Source of the DNA: Actinophytocola sp050699935
GTDB taxonomy: Bacteria; Actinomycetota; Actinomycetes; Mycobacteriales; Pseudonocardiaceae
Assembly (NCBI RefSeq): GCF_050699935.1
Contig: NZ_JBOHGB010000002.1
Location: 1-64,000 of the forward strand
Direction: 5' to 3'
Length of the DNA: 64,000 bases
Part shown: piece by piece, positions 61,838 through 64,000 of the stretch
Layout of the letters: each line of letters starts with the position of its first letter
Position numbering within the stretch: the stretch's first letter is position 1
Program-made: the position numbers and the translations under genes
The notes under the pieces: model-generated
Seen by the model: the letters and a program-made list of their open reading frames with translations, nothing else
Told to the model about the DNA's origin: nothing
The model's database searches: none

Positions 61838-63430
61838 GTGAACGTCGGTGACATCCTCCCCATGCGAGCCGACTACCTGCACCGGCCCGCGCTCTCCGTC
61901 GAAGGCGTCGACCCACTGACCTACGGCGACGTTCACGAGCGGCGCAACGTCTACGCCAACGCGCTCCTGGCCGCCGGCGTGGCACCGGGCGACCGGGTCG
62001 GGCTGATGCTTCGTAACTGCGTCGACTACTGGCCGCTGCACCTCGCCATCGCGACCATCGGCGCGATCACCGTCCGCATCAACTTCCGGCTCAGCGCCGA
62101 CGAGCTCGACTACGTCCTCGACGACTCCGGCTGCTCGCTCATCGTGGTCCACGGCGAGCTGCTGTCGACACTGCGACTGTGTCGGCACCGGCACGGCCTG
62201 CGCGATGTCGTCGTGGTCGTCGACCGCGACCCCCACGAGATCCCCGACTGGGCCATCGCGGCGCACGAGTGGCTCAGCGGTCAGCCGGCGGACCCGATCC
62301 CCACCACCGACCGGACCGGCGAACCGCACATGATCATGTACACGTCCGGCACCACCGGACGGCCCAAGGGCGCCGTCTGGACGCATCGCAGCACGGTCAT
62401 GTTCGGCGCGATGCAGGTGATGCAATGGGGCGCGACACCGGCACGGGTGGCGATGACGGTGGGGCCGCTGTACCACGTCGGCTCGATGGAGGACGTCCTG
62501 CTGCCGACGCTCATGTCCGGTGGGCATGCGGTCATCACGCGCAGCGGCGAGTTCAGCCTGCGACACGCGCTGGAGGTGGCCGCGGCGCTACGCGTGACGG
62601 ACCTGCTGCTGTTCCCGGCGATGGTCTACGAACTACTCGAGATGGACGACCTCGACCAGCTCGATCTCAGCTCACTGCGGACGCTGCTGACCGGCGGCTC
62701 CCCGCTGGTCGACCGAGCGGTCACGCAGTTCGACGCCGCCTTCCCGACAGTCGAGCTGTGGTCGGTGTACGGGCTCACCGAAGGTGGTGGGATCTCGGTC
62801 GCCATGAGTCCCCCCGAGGCCCGCGAGCACCCCAGCGCCGCCGGTCGACCACTGCCGCTCGGCGCCGTGCGGATCGAGACCGACGCCGACGCCGGGCCCG
62901 GCGTCGGCGGCGAGATCTGCGTGCGTGGACCCAACACCGCCGTGTCGTACTGGAACCGACCGGCCGAGTCCGCGGAGACGTTCGTCGACGGCTGGGTGCA
63001 CACGGGCGACCTCGGCCGCATCGACGCGAACGGCATCCTCACGGTAACGGGACGCAAGAAGGACATGATCCGCACCGGCGACGAGAACGTGTATGCCGCG
63101 GAGGTCGAGCGGGTACTCGCCGCGCACCCCGCGGTGCTGGAGTCGGCGGTCGTCGGCCTGCCCGACGCCCGCTACGGCGAAGCAGTCTGTGCCGTCATCG
63201 TCGTTCGCCACGGGGCGGTCCTGTCGCCGTCGGACGTCGTGGCGCACTGCCGGGCGCACCTCGCCGGATACAAGAAGCCGAGATATGTTGCCTTCGTCGC
63301 CGACCTTCCCCGCAACGCGACGGCGAAGGTCGTCAAGCATCGACTCCAGGCCATGTTGACCGAAGGGGCGGTGACACCGTTGCCAACGCAGTCGCCGGAG
63401 CGATCGTCGGACCCGAAAGGGATGCGATGA
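61838..63430 (+). CDS. AMP-dependent acyl-CoA synthetase/ligase
   Basis: A 530-residue adenylate-forming ligase. P-loop MYTSGTTGRPKGAVWTH, adenine motif VYGLTEGGGISV, hinge VTGRKKDMIRTGDENVYA and a C-terminal Lys in NATAKVVKHRL are intact. GTG 61838 was chosen from the frame; no clear ribosome site precedes it. Its stop overlaps the next gene as ATGA. It would activate the acid released by the cyclase-family hydrolase. It is distinct from the ligase at 47.3 kb. Confidence 0.9.
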   Translation: MNVGDILPMRADYLHRPALSVEGVDPLTYGDVHERRNVYANALLAAGVAPGDRVGLMLRNCVDYWPLHLAIATIGAITVRINFRLSADELDYVLDDSGCSLIVVHGELLSTLRLCRHRHGLRDVVVVVDRDPHEIPDWAIAAHEWLSGQPADPIPTTDRTGEPHMIMYTSGTTGRPKGAVWTHRSTVMFGAMQVMQWGATPARVAMTVGPLYHVGSMEDVLLPTLMSGGHAVITRSGEFSLRHALEVAAALRVTDLLLFPAMVYELLEMDDLDQLDLSSLRTLLTGGSPLVDRAVTQFDAAFPTVELWSVYGLTEGGGISVAMSPPEAREHPSAAGRPLPLGAVRIETDADAGPGVGGEICVRGPNTAVSYWNRPAESAETFVDGWVHTGDLGRIDANGILTVTGRKKDMIRTGDENVYAAEVERVLAAHPAVLESAVVGLPDARYGEAVCAVIVVRHGAVLSPSDVVAHCRAHLAGYKKPRYVAFVADLPRNATAKVVKHRLQAMLTEGAVTPLPTQSPERSSDPKGMR

Positions 63431-64000
63431 CCAGCGGTTCCGCCAACCACGACAGCTCGCCCACCGACGACGCCATGCGCGGGGCCGACCGTTGGGCGAT
63501 ATCCGACCTCATGCACCGCTACGCCCGAAGCGTGGACCGCCGCGACTGGGACGGCGTTCGCGGCTGTTACCACCCCGACGCGATCGACGACCACGGTGGA
63601 TACCGCGGTGACCGAGAGGGCCTGATCGCGTGGATGGTCGAGCGGCATGCCCGGATCGTGCTGTCGATGCATTTCCTGACGAATGTGCTCGTGGAATTCA
63701 CCGAGCCCGACAGCGCCGTCGTCGAGACCTACTCGATCACTGTTCAACGGACTCCGGCGGCCGACGCGGTACAGTCCCTGCGCATGTACTCGATTCCTGG
63801 ACTCGATCGAGTGAGCGCCGACAGTACGGTTGAGACCAGGGTGCGCTGCCGGTTCGTCGACGTCGTGACGCGCCGCGGCGGCGACTGGCGAGTCTGGCGA
63901 CGCACGGTCGTCTACGAGTCGATGGACTACACCGTGCTGACGCCGACGGACTTCGGGCCCTCGTTCGCCACCGGCTCGCGAACCGGTACCGACCCTCTCT
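63427..64000 (+). CDS. SnoaL-like (NTF2 fold) protein, partial
   Basis: The frame is open from ATG 63427 to the window end (191 codons). The ATG overlaps the ligase stop as ATGA. The sequence has the NTF2-like opening WAISDLMHRYARSVDRRDWD with GCYHPDAIDDHGGYRG, then LSMHFLTNVLVEF and, towards the end, RGGDWRVWRRTVVYESMDY. This group includes small hydratases, isomerases and ring-hydroxylase-like subunits with a His/Asp pair in the cone. The 3' end is missing from the window, so the final length is unknown. Confidence 0.8.
   Translation, partial: MTSGSANHDSSPTDDAMRGADRWAISDLMHRYARSVDRRDWDGVRGCYHPDAIDDHGGYRGDREGLIAWMVERHARIVLSMHFLTNVLVEFTEPDSAVVETYSITVQRTPAADAVQSLRMYSIPGLDRVSADSTVETRVRCRFVDVVTRRGGDWRVWRRTVVYESMDYTVLTPTDFGPSFATGSRTGTDPL

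Overview
The window is high-GC DNA (about 70% G+C by eye) with actinobacterial features: GTG and TTG starts, many ATGA/GTGA gene overlaps, lipoprotein-anchored ABC binding proteins, and many GntR/TetR regulators and acyl-CoA enzymes. A soil actinomycete, plausibly of the Pseudonocardiales, fits, but no rRNA, tRNA or housekeeping gene fixes the taxon.

Region 1 (1-17.5 kb) is a catabolic island. A minus-strand operon runs from 12609 to the left edge: branched-chain-type ABC transporter (binding protein, LivH, LivM, LivG, LivF), two TRZ/ATZ-type amidohydrolases, a two-subunit B12-dependent acyl-CoA mutase, an SDR and a class III CoA-transferase. A divergent operon holds two M20 amidohydrolases, an LLM-type flavin monooxygenase and a third amidohydrolase. 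Together they look like uptake, C-N bond cleavage and acyl-CoA rearrangement of an unknown nitrogenous compound. Four junctions of the minus operon carry copies of one repeat. Its ORF starts at the ATGA overlap with the upstream stop, and the three copies whose 3' end lies in the window end in a Shine-Dalgarno-like GGGGAGGCGG; in two copies the ORF runs in frame into the next gene. This is the most unusual structure I see.

Region 2 (17.5-29.5 kb) mixes intact genes (lipoprotein, sterol-desaturase-like protein, epoxide hydrolase, secreted 5'-nucleotidase) with many broken ones: TetR, a small membrane protein, a cation-diffusion facilitator, an ISL3 transposase inside another TetR, a DUF protein, a CBS protein and an integrase. 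It is either a decay/insertion zone or a stretch with assembly indels.

Region 3 (29.5-39.1 kb) is a second catabolic cluster: acyl-CoA dehydrogenase, a spermidine/putrescine-type ABC transporter, a GntR regulator, aldehyde dehydrogenase, a carboxymuconolactone-decarboxylase-like protein, an unknown protein and a metallo-beta-lactamase-fold hydrolase. The same 13-bp palindrome (TGCATA-N-TATGCA) lies before both minus-strand transcripts and the transporter, suggesting a GntR-controlled regulon.

Region 4 (40-55.5 kb) is a third cluster: SDR, two DapA-family proteins (one without the Schiff-base lysine), a BKACE enzyme, SDR, TetR, SCP-x-like thiolase with a DUF35 partner, acyl-CoA ligase, ferredoxin, P450 and a branched-chain-type transporter with a LivM-LivG fusion. 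Three copies of a 20-bp palindrome (CCGACCG-N6-CGGTYGG) mark its promoters, so the TetR probably controls the whole locus.

Region 5 (55.5-64 kb) contains a VOC/DnaE2 remnant chimera, a large TPR protein with 11 repeats of 48 residues, a deleted IS3 element with visible terminal repeats, and a last set of genes (VOC protein, cyclase-family hydrolase, acyl-CoA ligase, SnoaL-like protein cut by the window end) with paired AGCGAGCGCTC operators in the divergent promoter.
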